From Chloroflexota bacterium (GTDB lineage: Bacteria; Chloroflexota; Limnocylindria; Limnocylindrales; CSP1-4), in assembly GCA_027346765.1 (NCBI GenBank), contig DAIERN010000104.1:1-5626 (forward strand): a DNA stretch of 5,626 nt, in the 5' to 3' direction. Below, in pieces: positions 5,479 through 5,626 of the stretch (position 1 is its first letter; the number at the start of each line of letters is the position of its first letter). The notes beneath the pieces are model-generated. The model saw only the letters and a list, made by a program, of their open reading frames with translations. It was not told where the DNA came from and made no database searches. The position numbers and the translations under genes were made by a program.

Positions 5479-5626
5479 TCAGCGTCCGCCCAGGAAGAGG
5501 CGGGCGAACGCGGCGTCGGTCTCGGCCTCGAGCGCGGCGGCCGCCGCCGGCGCCTCGCCGGCGGGCGGCACCAGCGCCATGACCACCGCGAACGCCCCCT
5601 TGACGATCACCACCTCGGCGCCGTCC
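5479..5626 (-). CDS. Unrecognised protein, C-terminal 48 residues only
   Basis: Read on the minus strand, the frame is open from the window edge to a TGA at 5481-5479. It begins DGAEVVIVKGAFAVVMALVP, continues through a Pro/Ala-rich stretch (PAGEAPAAAAALEAE) and ends TDAAFARLFLGGR. The start and most of the gene lie beyond position 5626. It is a plausible real gene because it is in the orientation of the block and ends 41 bases before the membrane protein's start, next to that gene's ribosome binding site. The fragment has a hydrophobic beta-like stretch, then an alanine-rich helix with an amphipathic end; that is too little to name a family. Confidence 0.6.
   Translation of the reverse strand, partial: DGAEVVIVKGAFAVVMALVPPAGEAPAAAAALEAETDAAFARLFLGGR

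Noticed and set aside
5541..5575. GC-rich inverted and direct repeats (two CGCCGGCG palindromes three bases apart)
   Set aside because: They fall in the Pro/Ala-rich codons of the right-edge gene and are explained by GCC/GCG alanine codons; no independent sign of a regulatory or mobile element.
1..5626. CRISPR array, tRNA, rRNA, insertion sequence or toxin-antitoxin pair
   Set aside because: No regularly spaced repeats, no tRNA or rRNA-like stretches, no terminal inverted repeats or transposase motifs, and no small paired genes of that type were seen on reading.

Overview
The window is GC-rich (roughly two thirds G+C by eye) with tightly packed bacterial genes. It has two convergent gene blocks that meet at a 25-base gap near position 2480. 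Strong Shine-Dalgarno sites, GTG/TTG starts and the mix of families would suit a high-GC soil lineage such as Chloroflexota or Actinomycetota, but no gene here fixes the taxonomy. There is no rRNA, tRNA, CRISPR array, transposase or phage gene.

Plus strand, 1-2469: an ABC exporter operon of the NodI/NodJ (ABC-2) type. It comprises the C-terminal part of an ATPase whose Walker A lies upstream of the window, then two paralogous membrane subunits. With the preferred start for the first, both subunits are 269 residues long. One ATPase and two different NodJ-like permeases imply a heterodimeric membrane core. Between the ATPase and the first permease, an 83-base gap holds two strong hairpins, and the second ends exactly on an in-frame ATG.

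Minus strand, 5626-2495, read right to left: the last 48 residues of an unrecognised protein; a 205-residue, six-helix membrane protein of unknown function; a YcaQ-family winged-helix DNA glycosylase-like protein with the Q-F-D motif; a possible 12-codon micro-ORF; and a 346-residue protein that looks like a bacterial arrestin-fold (Spo0M/Vps26-like) protein. The genes overlap or nearly touch: 41-base gap, TTGA overlap, TGATG junction, GTGA junction. They are therefore probably one transcript starting outside the window.

The exporter and the minus-strand set do not share a promoter, so any functional link is speculation. The items most worth a second look are the arrestin-like gene in an operon with a YcaQ-type glycosylase, the micro-ORF between them with its own strong ribosome binding site, and the paired hairpins in front of the first permease. 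I saw no clear undescribed defence or mobile system.
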